Shown here piece after piece: positions 26,335 to 34,871 of a DNA stretch of 64,000 nucleotides. The DNA is from Streptomyces sp. SID12501 (GTDB lineage: Bacteria > Actinomycetota > Actinomycetes > Streptomycetales > Streptomycetaceae). The notes beneath the pieces were generated by a model. It had not been told where the DNA came from. It did no database searches and saw nothing but the letters and a program-made list of their open reading frames with translations. Made by a program: the position numbers and the translations under genes. Location: the NCBI RefSeq assembly GCF_010550245.1, contig NZ_JAAGLU010000025.1, positions 1 through 64,000 on the forward strand, given 5' to 3'. Numbering within the stretch: the first letter of the stretch is position 1; each line of letters starts with the position of its first letter.

Positions 26335-28101
26335 GTGGACGCGCAAGGCCGTGGGCGGGCGGACGACATCGACCCCGCAGACCAGTGGGTGCTCAACCCG
26401 AGCACCGGCGAATACGAACTGCGACTGACTCCCTCCGCACCGCAATCAGCGGTCCCGGGACCTCGTCGAGCCACGCCTGCCAACGCGGGTGCGGGACGCG
26501 GGCGTTCGGCGGCGCCGGAGCGGGAGCGCGAGCAGGAGCGAGAGACGCACGGGGTGCCCGGCACGCCCGGGCAGGTACCGCCGCCGAGACGGCGCCGCGG
26601 TGTGCCCGAGGAGCCGCTGCCCGGCCGACGCCGCTCGCGGGCCCCGGAGAAGAAGAAGTCGAAGGCCAAGAAGGTGCTGCTCTGGACGGGCGGGACCATG
26701 GCCTTCGTCATGGTGGCCGCCGCCGCGGGGGGCTACTTCTACCTCAAGCACCTTGAGGGCAACGTCCAGACGACGGATGTCGGTACGGCGGGCAAGTCCG
26801 GCTTCAGCAAGGACGAGGCCTTCAACATCCTCATCATCGGCACGGACAAACGCACCGGTGCGGGCAACGAGAAATACGGCGACGCGGGCAGCGTCGGGCA
26901 CGCGGACACGACGATCCTGCTGCACGTCTCCAAGGACCGCACGAACGCGACCGCGCTGAGCATTCCGCGTGACCTGATCGTCGACGTCCCGGACTGTCCG
27001 ACCAAGCTGGCGGACGGTACCGAGAAGATCATCGCCGGTACCCAGAGCGTCCGCTTCAACACCAGCCTCGGACAGGGCGGGCGCGACCCCGGCTGCACCA
27101 TGCGCACGGTGAAAGAGGTCACGGGTATCTCCCCGGACCACTTCATGATGGCCGACTTCAACGCGGTGAAGACGCTGACGACGGCGGTGGGCGGGGTCGA
27201 GGTCTGTGTGACCAAGGCCGTCAACGACAAGGAGTCGAAGCTGAAGCTGCCCGCCGGCAAGTCGACGGTCGAGGGGGAGCAGGCGCTCGCCTTCGTCCGT
27301 ACGCGGCACAGCTTCGGCAACCAGGGCGACCTGGACCGGATCAAGGTGCAGCAGCAGTTCCTCAGCTCGCTGATGCGCAAGATGTCCTCCAGCGACACCC
27401 TGACCGACCCGGCCAAGCTGCTGAAGCTCGCCGAGGCAGCCACCTCGGCGCTGACCGTGGACACCGGTCTCGGCAAGGTGTCCACGCTCAAGGACGTGGC
27501 GCTGGAGCTCAAGAAGGTGCCGACGAAGAACATCACCTTCCTGACCGTGCCGGTGGTCGACAACCCTGCGGAGAAGGTCCGGGCGACGGTTGTCGTCAAC
27601 CAGACCACGGGTCCCGAGGTGTTCAACGCGATCGCGAACGACGTGTCGTTCACAGCGGTCAAGCAGCAGAAGGCGAAGGAGGCGGCTGCCGTCGCCGCCC
27701 GCCTCAAGGGCACCAAGTCCGCCGCCTCCGACGTGCGGGTGCGGATCCTGAACGGCGGTGCCGTCTCCGGCTCCGCACAGGCTGTTCTTAACTACCTGCA
27801 GAATGATGAGGGCGTGACGAAGTCCGAGAACGCGGGCAACGCTTCGGCGACGCTTGCGAAGACGACGCTGGAGTACGCGCCCGCCCAGGCCGACCAGGCC
27901 CGGCGGCTGGCCGCCATCATGGGGCTGTCCGGTTCGGCGATGAAGCCCGGCGAGAGTGTGACGAACTCCCAGGGGCTGCCCACCATGACGCTGACCCTGG
28001 GCAAGGACTTCAAGGAGGCCGGCGTCTCGCTCACCGCGCCGGCGAAGGCGCCGAGCGTGGACGGACAGTCCACGGCGGACAAGGTGAAGTGCGCCAGCTG
28101 A
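26335..28101 (+). CDS. LCP (LytR-CpsA-Psr) family glycopolymer ligase 1
   Basis: A 588-residue type II membrane protein. Residues 1-112 are a cytoplasmic Arg/Pro-rich tail that starts with a conserved-looking DPADQWVLNPSTGEYELRL; one helix follows at ~113-136. The LCP domain (~160-400) has NILIIGTDKRTG, HADTTILLHVSKD, ALSIPRDLIVDVP, FMMADFNAVKTLTTAVGGVEVC and ALAFVRTRHSFGNQGDLDRI, including the Asp/Arg residues that hold the polyprenyl diphosphate and Mg2+. The C-terminal ~130 residues are a LytR_C domain (VRVRILNGGAVSGSAQAVLN). LCP enzymes move wall polymers from lipid carriers to peptidoglycan. It starts at GTG 26335 with GGAGG upstream. Confidence 0.93.
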   Translation: MDAQGRGRADDIDPADQWVLNPSTGEYELRLTPSAPQSAVPGPRRATPANAGAGRGRSAAPEREREQERETHGVPGTPGQVPPPRRRRGVPEEPLPGRRRSRAPEKKKSKAKKVLLWTGGTMAFVMVAAAAGGYFYLKHLEGNVQTTDVGTAGKSGFSKDEAFNILIIGTDKRTGAGNEKYGDAGSVGHADTTILLHVSKDRTNATALSIPRDLIVDVPDCPTKLADGTEKIIAGTQSVRFNTSLGQGGRDPGCTMRTVKEVTGISPDHFMMADFNAVKTLTTAVGGVEVCVTKAVNDKESKLKLPAGKSTVEGEQALAFVRTRHSFGNQGDLDRIKVQQQFLSSLMRKMSSSDTLTDPAKLLKLAEAATSALTVDTGLGKVSTLKDVALELKKVPTKNITFLTVPVVDNPAEKVRATVVVNQTTGPEVFNAIANDVSFTAVKQQKAKEAAAVAARLKGTKSAASDVRVRILNGGAVSGSAQAVLNYLQNDEGVTKSENAGNASATLAKTTLEYAPAQADQARRLAAIMGLSGSAMKPGESVTNSQGLPTMTLTLGKDFKEAGVSLTAPAKAPSVDGQSTADKVKCAS

Positions 28102-28123
28102 GCATTCCGAATTGATCAATGGG

Positions 28124-28143
28124 CATCTGCGCCAGATGTTTTT
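28124..28143 (+). terminator. rho-independent terminator after LCP 1
   Basis: CATCTG, loop CGC, CAGATG, then TTTTT. It is 22 bases after the stop; the short stem is compensated by a real T tract, unusual in this GC-rich genome. Confidence 0.75.
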
Positions 28144-28162
28144 GGTGCGCCGGTTGACCTGA

Positions 28163-28202
28163 CAGGCCTGCCTTGCGTCCTACCGGACGCGAGGCAGGCC
28201 TG
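28163..28202 (+). terminator. 18-bp hairpin between LCP 1 and LCP 2
   Basis: CAGGCCTGCCT-T-GCGTCC, loop TACC, GGACGC-G-AGGCAGGCCTG: an 18-bp stem with one G-T pair and no T tract. It follows the T-tract terminator and ends 33 bases before the LCP 2 start, so it could be a second terminator or a leader structure. Confidence 0.6.
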
Positions 28203-28235
28203 TTCGACGGCGGCGCAAGGGTGGGAGGCAGGGGA

Positions 28236-29921
28236 ATGACGCAGAGCAGTGTGCATGGGGAGGGGACGCGACCTGGCGTCCGGCCTGCTCGGGTTCCGGG
28301 GCAGCGAGACGGCTCGCACGAGCAGGAGGGCGACTCCGGCGACGGCGAAAGCGACGGCGGTAGCGGTGGTGTCAGTGGTAGCGGTGGTGGTCCGGCGGAA
28401 AGACAGCGGCGGCCCGGCAGGCGCAAGGTGCTGCGCTGGTCGGCGGCGACCCTCTCGCTGCTGATCCTCGCCACCGCCGGCGTCGGATACCTGTACTACG
28501 AGCACCTGAACAGCAACATCCAGAAGGGCAAGCGCAGCAGCGGCGACTCCAAGGCGCAGAAGACCGAGGCGAACTCGGCCGGGCAGACTCCGCTGAACAT
28601 CCTGCTGATCGGCTCGGACAGCCGTAACTCCGACGCGAACGTGGCGCTGGGTGGCAGCAAGGCCAGCCGCGGCAACCCGCCGCTGGGCGACGTCCAGATG
28701 CTGATGCACGTCTCCGCCGACCGCAAGAGCGCGGCCGTGGTGAGCATCCCGCGCGACACCCGGGTCGACATACCGAAGTGCACGGACCCCGACACCGGTG
28801 AGAAGTTCGCGGCGACCAACGACATCATCAACACCTCGCTGGCCCGGGGCGGCGCCGGCTGCACGCTGGCCACCTGGCAGAACCTCACCGGGGTCTACAT
28901 CGACCACTGGATGACGATCGACTTCGCGGGCGTGGTGAAGATGGCCGACGCCATCGGCGGTGTCGAGGTCTGTGTGAACCAGAACGTGTGGGACCGCCCA
29001 CTGCCCGGTGTGTCCGGCGGCTCCGGGCTCAAGCTCACGGCCGGCAAGCACAAGGTCCAGGGCAAGCAGGCTTTGCAGTGGCTGCGTACCCGGCATGCCT
29101 TCTACAGCGACCTGGGGCGTGCCAAGGCCCAGCACATGTACATGAACTCGATGATCCGCACGCTGAAGGCGCAGAACGTCTTCACGGACGCCGGACGGCT
29201 CACCGATCTGGCCGAGGCGGCCACCAAGTCCCTGACGGTGTCCGAGGAGCTCGGCACGGTCAAGGAGCTGTACGACCTGGGCATGCAGCTCAAGGCGGTG
29301 CCGACCGACCGCATCACGATGACGACGATGCCGACCGTCGTGGACCCCCAGAACGCGAACCACCTGGTGGCGGCCGACGCCGACGCCGAGACGATGTGGA
29401 CGATGCTCCGCGACGACATCGCCTTCGACGACAAGGGCTCCGCCACGGCGACCAAGGCCCCGACGGCCGCGGCCTCCGCGACGGCCTCGACGGACCCGGC
29501 GGCCGCTCCCGGAAAGATCGGCGTGCTCGTGCAGAACGGCACCCGGACGGCCACCCTCGCCGCGGTCGGCGGCCGGGCGACCGCGATCAGCGGGATCCTC
29601 TCGGGCAAGGGCTTCACGAACGCGGCGGCGGACACGTCCGGTTCGCTGTCCGTGGAGAAGACGGTCGTGCACTACCCGAGCGCCGACCTGGCGGGCGACG
29701 CCCAGCTCGTCGCCAAGTCGCTGGGGATCCCGGCGAGTTCGGTGAAGAAGTCGACGGACGTCTCCGGCGTGACGGTGACCGTGGGCGCCGACTGGCGTGA
29801 GGGCAAGGCGTATCCGAAGCAGGCGGCTCCGAAGGCCGGCCAACTGCCCGCCACCGCCGACAAGGTGGTCGGTTCGGACACCGGCGCGTGCATGGAGGTC
29901 TACTCGCCCTACCGCTGGTGA
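28236..29921 (+). CDS. LCP family glycopolymer ligase 2
   Basis: A 561-residue type II membrane protein. The Gly/Ser/Asp-rich cytoplasmic tail (1-65) is followed by a helix (LRWSAATLSLLILATAGVGYL, with flanking RRK). LCP motifs: LNILLIGSDSRNSD, GDVQMLMHVSADRK, VVSIPRDTRVDIP, YIDHWMTIDFAGVVKMADAIG and ALQWLRTRHAFYSDLGRAKAQ. A LytR_C domain (IGVLVQNGTRTATLAAVGGRA) closes it. It is a paralogue of LCP 1 with the same architecture; two internal Cys (IPKCTDPDTG, GAGCTLATW) are shared features. ATG 28236 has GGGAGG and AGGGGA upstream. Confidence 0.93.
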   Translation: MTQSSVHGEGTRPGVRPARVPGQRDGSHEQEGDSGDGESDGGSGGVSGSGGGPAERQRRPGRRKVLRWSAATLSLLILATAGVGYLYYEHLNSNIQKGKRSSGDSKAQKTEANSAGQTPLNILLIGSDSRNSDANVALGGSKASRGNPPLGDVQMLMHVSADRKSAAVVSIPRDTRVDIPKCTDPDTGEKFAATNDIINTSLARGGAGCTLATWQNLTGVYIDHWMTIDFAGVVKMADAIGGVEVCVNQNVWDRPLPGVSGGSGLKLTAGKHKVQGKQALQWLRTRHAFYSDLGRAKAQHMYMNSMIRTLKAQNVFTDAGRLTDLAEAATKSLTVSEELGTVKELYDLGMQLKAVPTDRITMTTMPTVVDPQNANHLVAADADAETMWTMLRDDIAFDDKGSATATKAPTAAASATASTDPAAAPGKIGVLVQNGTRTATLAAVGGRATAISGILSGKGFTNAAADTSGSLSVEKTVVHYPSADLAGDAQLVAKSLGIPASSVKKSTDVSGVTVTVGADWREGKAYPKQAAPKAGQLPATADKVVGSDTGACMEVYSPYRW

Positions 29922-29946
29922 ACAGCCGCCGCACCGGTTGTGGGGA

Positions 29947-29997
29947 AACGAGTCGGGGGCCTGCCGTCAGTCACTGACGGCAGGCCCCCGACTCGTT
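29947..29997. terminator. 25-bp perfect inverted repeat, bidirectional terminator
   Basis: Two 25-base arms, AACGAGTCGGGGGCCTGCCG plus TCAGT and its exact complement, around a single C (29972). It lies between the convergent LCP 2 and glycosyltransferase genes. Confidence 0.8.
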
Positions 29998-30002
29998 GTC
30001 GT

Positions 30003-31052
30003 TCAGGCCGCGTTCGCGCCGTCCAGCACCGCCGGCCGACGGGCCGCGATCACCTTGCGGGCAAGCGACTTGGGGCTCGTCAGGAAGCCCCAGCCCCAGC
30101 ACATGTGCATGGTGGCGAGGGCGACGGGAATCTGCAGCCGGGCCTTCAGCGAGAGCCCCTTGCCCGCCGGGACCGAGCCCGCCGCGATGGCCGCGAGGTA
30201 GCCGCCGGGCACCAGAAAGGCCCACGGGGTCAGTACGGCACCCAGCACCGCACCCGCCGCTATCGCGACCACGGCGGTGGGCGGGGCGAGGTAGCGCAGG
30301 TTGATGGAACCCTCGTGGTAGCGGGCCACGACATGGCGCCAGCGGCCGTAGTCCTTGTACTGCTTGGCCAGCGCGCGCACGGAGGGCCTCGGCCGGTACG
30401 ACACCCGCAGCTCGGGCGAGAACCAGATGAGGCCGCCCGCCTCCCGGATCCGGAAGTTCAGCTCCCAGTCCTGGGCGCGGATGAACTCCACGTTGTAGCC
30501 GCCCTGTTGCTCCAGAGCGGCGCGCCGGAAGACACCCAGGTAGACGGTCTCGGCGGGCCCGGCCACGCCTCCCGTGTGGAAGGCGGCGTTGCCGACCCCG
30601 ATCTTCGAGGTCATCGCGGCGGCCACCGCGTGCTCCCAGGCGTTCTCGCCCTCGGCGTGCATGATCCCGCCGACGTTCTGCGCGCCGGTCTCGTCGAGGA
30701 GACGTACGGCGGTCGCGATGTAGTCGGGCGAGAGCATGCCGTGCCCGTCGACGCGTACGACGACGGGGTGGCGGGAGGCCTTGATCGCGGCGTTCAGCGC
30801 GGCGGGCGTACGGCCGGTCGGGTTGGGGACCGTGTGGACGCGCTTGCTGGTACCGGCCGTTTCGCGTACCAGCTCGGCGGCGATCTCGTCCGTACGGTCC
30901 TTGGAAGGACCGAGGGCGATGACGACCTCCATCTCGCCCGCGTACTCCTGGGCGAGGATCGCTTGGACGGCTCCGCGCAGATGCCGCTCCTCGTCGAGGA
31001 CGGGCATGATCACGGACACGGCGGGCAACTGCACGTCGGGCTTGGCGTTCAT
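30003..31052 (-). CDS. glycosyltransferase family 2 protein
   Basis: A 349-residue enzyme. The GT-A domain spans ~10-245: VSVIMPVLDEERHLRGAVQA, VVIALGPSKDRTDEIAAELV, NPTGRTPAALNAAIKAS, VVVRVDGHGMLSPDYI (metal-binding Asp-x-His), and AQDWELNFRIREAGGLIWF. One or two hydrophobic helices near 255-290 and a possible third near 315 anchor it. It resembles succinoglycan-type transferases making exopolysaccharide or wall glycans. It lies between LCP 2 and LCP 3, so it may build the polymer that these ligases attach. The start site is weak. Confidence 0.88.
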   Translation of the reverse strand: MNAKPDVQLPAVSVIMPVLDEERHLRGAVQAILAQEYAGEMEVVIALGPSKDRTDEIAAELVRETAGTSKRVHTVPNPTGRTPAALNAAIKASRHPVVVRVDGHGMLSPDYIATAVRLLDETGAQNVGGIMHAEGENAWEHAVAAAMTSKIGVGNAAFHTGGVAGPAETVYLGVFRRAALEQQGGYNVEFIRAQDWELNFRIREAGGLIWFSPELRVSYRPRPSVRALAKQYKDYGRWRHVVARYHEGSINLRYLAPPTAVVAIAAGAVLGAVLTPWAFLVPGGYLAAIAAGSVPAGKGLSLKARLQIPVALATMHMCWGWGFLTSPKSLARKVIAARRPAVLDGANAA

Positions 31053-31203
31053 AGGGGGCTCACGTTACCGCGAACGGGGGACACCGACGCGCGCCGCCCG
31101 CTCCCTGACCCGGGCCGCAGATCGTATGGGCCTACGGTGCTCACGGATCCCACGTTCGGCCCACTCCCCCGCCCCCGGCCTGCCTTCGCGGAGGTGTTCC
31201 CCC

Positions 31204-32682
31204 ATGCCCGCATCCCCCGCATCCCCCCACTCCCCCGGTTCCCCGCAGCGCCGGCCACGGCCGTCGCCGGTGCGCCCGCGTCCCCCCGTACGGCGGAAGA
31301 AGCCCCGTTGGGCCATGCGGGCGGTGACGACGCTGTCCGTCGTGGTGCTCGCAGCGGCCGGGATCGGGCACGCGGTGGTCACCAGCCTCGACGCCGACAT
31401 CGCCCGCGTCGACCCCTTCAAGGACATGAAGAACCGTCCGAGGGCCGGTCACGGCATGAACGTGCTGCTGGTCGGCACGGACAGCCGGGAGAACATCAGC
31501 GAGGCCGAGCGGCGCAAGTACCGGCTCGGCGGCGCGCCCTGCCACTGCACCGACACGATGATGATCGCCCACATCTCGGAGGACCGGGAGCGGGCGAGCG
31601 TGGTCAGCCTGCCGCGCGACTCGTACGCCCTGACGCCCCCGCACACCGACCGGACCACCGGGCACCGGCACGGCGGACACGTCATCAAGCTGAACGCGGC
31701 GTACGCGGAGGGCGGTCCGAACCTCACCGTGCGGACGGTGGAGAACATGACGCACGTGAAGATCGACCACTACCTGGAGATCGACTTCACCAGCTTCATG
31801 AAGACGGTGGATGTGCTGGGCGGAGTCGAGATCTGTACGCCCAAGCCGCTGAAGGACTCGTACACCGGGCTGAACCTGACCGCCGGGGAGCATGAGCTGA
31901 ACGGCGGGGAGGCGTTGCAGTACGTGCGTTCACGGCACGCCGACGGGTCCTCCGACCTGGGGCGGATGCAGCGCCAGCAGCGGTTCATGGCGGCGCTGAT
32001 CGCGCAGTCCACGTCGTCCGGGGTACTGCTGAACCCGATGAAGTTCCGGGACATCACCCGGGCGGTGCTCGGGTCGGTGCGGGCGGACAAGGAGTTCGGT
32101 ACGGGTGAGCTGCTGGACCTCGGGCGGGCCATGCGGAACTTCTCCCCGTCGTCGTCCGAGTTCACGACCGTGCCGATCGGGCGGATGGGGTTCGCCGTGA
32201 AGGGCATCGGTTCGACGTTGAAGTGGGACGACGCGAAGGCGGGGCGGCTGTTCCGCGCGCTGCGTGAGGACGAGCCGCTGGCGGTACGGAAGGGTGGAGG
32301 CGGGGGCGGTAAGGGCGGGGCGCCGGTGCGGGTCGAGGTGGCGCCGCAGCAGATCCGGGTGCAGGTCGAGAACGGCACGCGCACGGTGGGGCTGGGGCGG
32401 AAGGTCGATCGCGCGCTGGCCGCGACGGGGTTCCGGACGACTCGGGCGCCGGTGAACGCGCGGGAGCGGGGCGCGACGGTACGGACGGTGATCGCGTACG
32501 ACCCCCGGTGGGACCGCTCCGCGAGGTCGCTGGCGGCGGCGTTGCCGGGGAGTTCGCTGCGGGTCGTACGGGGGCAGGGGGCGGTGCTGAAGGTGACCGT
32601 CGGGACGGATTACCGGGAGGTGCGGAAGGTTCGGGTGGCGGAGCTCGGGGTGACCACAGGCGATGAGGTGGGGTGCAAGTGA
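31204..32682 (+). CDS. LCP family glycopolymer ligase 3
   Basis: A 492-residue type II membrane protein with a short Pro/Arg/Ser-rich tail, a helix (~38-58) and the LCP domain: MNVLLVGTDSRENIS, CTDTMMIAHISEDRE, VVSLPRDSYALTPP, IDHYLEIDFTSFMKTVDVLG and ALQYVRSRHADGSSDLGRMQ. The C-terminal ~130 residues (VRVEVAPQQIRVQVENGTRTVGL) are a LytR_C-like domain. A GGAPCHCTD insert carries two Cys. ATG 31204 has GGAGG 9 bases upstream. It is divergent from the glycosyltransferase gene across 150 bases. Confidence 0.93.
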   Translation: MPASPASPHSPGSPQRRPRPSPVRPRPPVRRKKPRWAMRAVTTLSVVVLAAAGIGHAVVTSLDADIARVDPFKDMKNRPRAGHGMNVLLVGTDSRENISEAERRKYRLGGAPCHCTDTMMIAHISEDRERASVVSLPRDSYALTPPHTDRTTGHRHGGHVIKLNAAYAEGGPNLTVRTVENMTHVKIDHYLEIDFTSFMKTVDVLGGVEICTPKPLKDSYTGLNLTAGEHELNGGEALQYVRSRHADGSSDLGRMQRQQRFMAALIAQSTSSGVLLNPMKFRDITRAVLGSVRADKEFGTGELLDLGRAMRNFSPSSSEFTTVPIGRMGFAVKGIGSTLKWDDAKAGRLFRALREDEPLAVRKGGGGGGKGGAPVRVEVAPQQIRVQVENGTRTVGLGRKVDRALAATGFRTTRAPVNARERGATVRTVIAYDPRWDRSARSLAAALPGSSLRVVRGQGAVLKVTVGTDYREVRKVRVAELGVTTGDEVGCK

Positions 32683-32784
32683 GACACCGGTGAGGACGGG
32701 GATTCGGGGCGGCCGGCGTTCGAGAAGCCGGGCCGGTCCACCCCGGCTCGCTTCCCGCCATCCCGCCCGTTTCCACCCCGTCGA

Positions 32785-33333
32785 TCAGTCGTCCAGACCC
32801 TCCGCCGCTCTTCGTTCCCTCAGTTCCATGATCGCCCGCCGCCTCGCCAACCGGTGCGTGCGGCGGATCTGGGCCTCCTGGTAGCGGCGCTCGTCGCGTT
32901 CCGTCTCCGGGAGGACCGGGGGCACGAGACGCGGCTTGCCCTCGGCGTCGACCGCCGCGAAGACCAGGTACGCCGAGCCGACCTGTGTCGCCGGTGTCGA
33001 CTCGTTCCAGCGCTCGGCGAGGACCCGCACCCCGACCTCCATCGAGGTCCGGCCGGTCCAGTTGACCTGGGCTTTCACATGGACCAGGTCGCCCACCCGC
33101 ACCGGTTCCAGGAACGCCATCTCGTCCATCGACGCCGTGACCGCGGGACCACCGCTGTGCCGGCCGGCCACCGCGCCCGCCGCGTCGTCGACCAGTTTCA
33201 TGATCACGCCGCCGTGCACCGTACCCAGGAGGTTGGTGTCGGCGTTCGTCATGATGTGGCTGAGGGTGGTCCGGGAGGCGGAGGTCGGCTTGCCCGGGGG
33301 TACCTCATCCGGCCCGGTGGCCTGGTCTGTCAT
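32785..33333 (-). CDS. acyl-CoA thioesterase (hotdog fold)
   Basis: A 182-residue cytosolic thioesterase of the YciA/BFIT group. The hotdog motif is SHIMTNADTNLLGTVHGGVIMKLVDDAAGAVAGRH with the catalytic Asn/Asp region, then MDEMAFLEPVRVGDLVHVKAQ and TSMEVGVRVLAE. The last 40 residues are a charged helix (ERDERRYQEAQIRRTHRLARR). ATG 33333 has AGGGTGG 6 bases upstream; the longer ORF is not conserved-looking. It would hydrolyse acyl-CoAs; the substrate is unknown. It is divergent from LCP 4. Confidence 0.92.
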   Translation of the reverse strand: MTDQATGPDEVPPGKPTSASRTTLSHIMTNADTNLLGTVHGGVIMKLVDDAAGAVAGRHSGGPAVTASMDEMAFLEPVRVGDLVHVKAQVNWTGRTSMEVGVRVLAERWNESTPATQVGSAYLVFAAVDAEGKPRLVPPVLPETERDERRYQEAQIRRTHRLARRRAIMELRERRAAEGLDD

Positions 33334-33451
33334 GACGTCCACCCTATGCGGGACGTACACCTGGGCGATTTGTGTCAGCTTGGCAACAGCCCTGTTCCTA
33401 ATTTCCTTCGACCCTTGTATAGGGCATGGCCCGGCACTGCACACTGGCCGC

Positions 33452-34774
33452 ATGAACGATTGGCCAGGCGCGTGGTCCGACGACAACCGCGACAACCGCT
33501 ACGGACGCGGCAGCGCGAACGCACAGCCCGAGAGTGCGCGCGTGATGCGGCAGGTCCAGCGCGGCCAAGGCGGCCCGGGTGGCCAGAACCCGTCCGCCCC
33601 GCCGTACGGCGGCGGGGTGCCGCAGCAGCAGCCGTACGCCGGCGACCAGGGACATGGACGGGGACAAGACCCTTATGGCAACGGCTACGACAGCGGATAC
33701 AACACCGGCCAGGTCTACGGCGGCGCGCCCAGCGTCGGTGGATCGGACGGCGGACCGGGCGGGCCCGGCGCGATGAGTGGCCCTCGTTCTGCTCCGAACT
33801 GGCGCAAGCGCATCAAGTGGACCGCGATCACGGTGGTCACGGTGCTGGTCGTGGTGTCCGTCGGCACGTACTTCTGGGCCGACGGCAAGCTGAACCGCCA
33901 GGTCGACCTGTCCAAGGTCATCGACCGGCCGGACGGCGGCAAGGGCACCAACTATCTGATCGTCGGTTCCGACAGCCGTGAGGGCATGTCGGCCGAGGAG
34001 AAGAAGGCGCTGCACACCGGGTCCGCCGAGGGCAAGCGCACCGACTCGATGATGATCCTGCACACCGGCGACAACGGGCCGACGCTCATCTCCCTCCCCC
34101 GTGACTCGGACGTGGAGATCCCGACGTTCGTGGGCTCCGAGTCCGGCAAGACGTACAAGGGCACGGGCAAGCACACCAAGCTGAACGCGGCCTACGCGAC
34201 GGACGGGCCCGAACTGCTCGTCCGTACCGTCGAGTTCAACACGGGTCTGCGCATCGACCACTACGTGGAGATCGGCTTCGCCGGTTTCGCGAACATCGTG
34301 GACGCGGTCGGCGGCGTGGAGCTCACCATCCCCAAGGGCGGGATGAAGGACACGAAGTCCGGCGCCAACTTCACGGCGGGCAAGCAGACCCTCAACGGCG
34401 AGCAGGCCCTGGCCTTCGTCCGTACCCGGTACGCCCTCGCGGGCAGCGACCTCGACCGTACGAAGAACCAGCAGAAGTTCCTCGCGGCGCTGGCGAGCCA
34501 GACCGCGACGCCGAGCACGATCCTGAACCCCTTCAAGCTGTACCCGACGATGAGTGCGGGCCTCGACACCCTGGTCGTCGACAAGGACATGGGCCTGTTC
34601 GACCTGGGCGACATGTTCTGGGCGATGAAGGGCGTCACGGGCGGCGACGGCAAGTCGATGAACATGCCGATCTCGGGCTCGACCGGCGGCAACCTCGTCT
34701 GGGACAAGGCGAAGGTGAAGACGCTGGTGACCGAACTGAAGAACGACGACAAGGTCACCGTCTCCGGCAACTGA
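33452..34774 (+). CDS. LCP family glycopolymer ligase 4
   Basis: A 440-residue type II membrane protein. The cytoplasmic tail (1-118) is Gly/Gln/Tyr/Asp-rich and low complexity (QDPYGNGYDSGYNTGQVYGG), then basic NWRKRIK and a helix (~122-145). LCP motifs: TNYLIVGSDSREGMS, RTDSMMILHTGDNG, LISLPRDSDVEIP, IDHYVEIGFAGFANIVDAVG and ALAFVRTRYALAGSDLDRTK. It lacks the C-terminal LytR_C domain of the other three. The ATG at 33452 has no good ribosome site; CACACT lies 6 bases upstream, so it may be leaderless. Confidence 0.93.
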   Translation: MNDWPGAWSDDNRDNRYGRGSANAQPESARVMRQVQRGQGGPGGQNPSAPPYGGGVPQQQPYAGDQGHGRGQDPYGNGYDSGYNTGQVYGGAPSVGGSDGGPGGPGAMSGPRSAPNWRKRIKWTAITVVTVLVVVSVGTYFWADGKLNRQVDLSKVIDRPDGGKGTNYLIVGSDSREGMSAEEKKALHTGSAEGKRTDSMMILHTGDNGPTLISLPRDSDVEIPTFVGSESGKTYKGTGKHTKLNAAYATDGPELLVRTVEFNTGLRIDHYVEIGFAGFANIVDAVGGVELTIPKGGMKDTKSGANFTAGKQTLNGEQALAFVRTRYALAGSDLDRTKNQQKFLAALASQTATPSTILNPFKLYPTMSAGLDTLVVDKDMGLFDLGDMFWAMKGVTGGDGKSMNMPISGSTGGNLVWDKAKVKTLVTELKNDDKVTVSGN

Positions 34775-34798
34775 GCGCGGCGACCGGCCCCGATGACA

Positions 34799-34844
34799 AA
34801 CCCGTTCGCCCCTGCCCGATGGATCGGGCAGGGGCGAACGGGTT
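34799..34844. terminator. 22-bp perfect hairpin terminator after LCP 4
   Basis: Arms AACCCGTTCGCCCCTGCCCG-AT and complement around GG, followed by TT. It lies between the convergent LCP 4 and acyl-CoA dehydrogenase genes, so probably acts in both directions. Confidence 0.8.
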
Positions 34845-34871
34845 TTCGTGCCGGGTTACCGAGTCAGCGAG

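Noticed and set aside
25764..26711. Minus-strand 315-codon ORF upstream of LCP 1
   Set aside because: Overlaps the LCP 1 start antisense and has amino-acid content typical of non-coding frames (many Ser, Cys, Arg).
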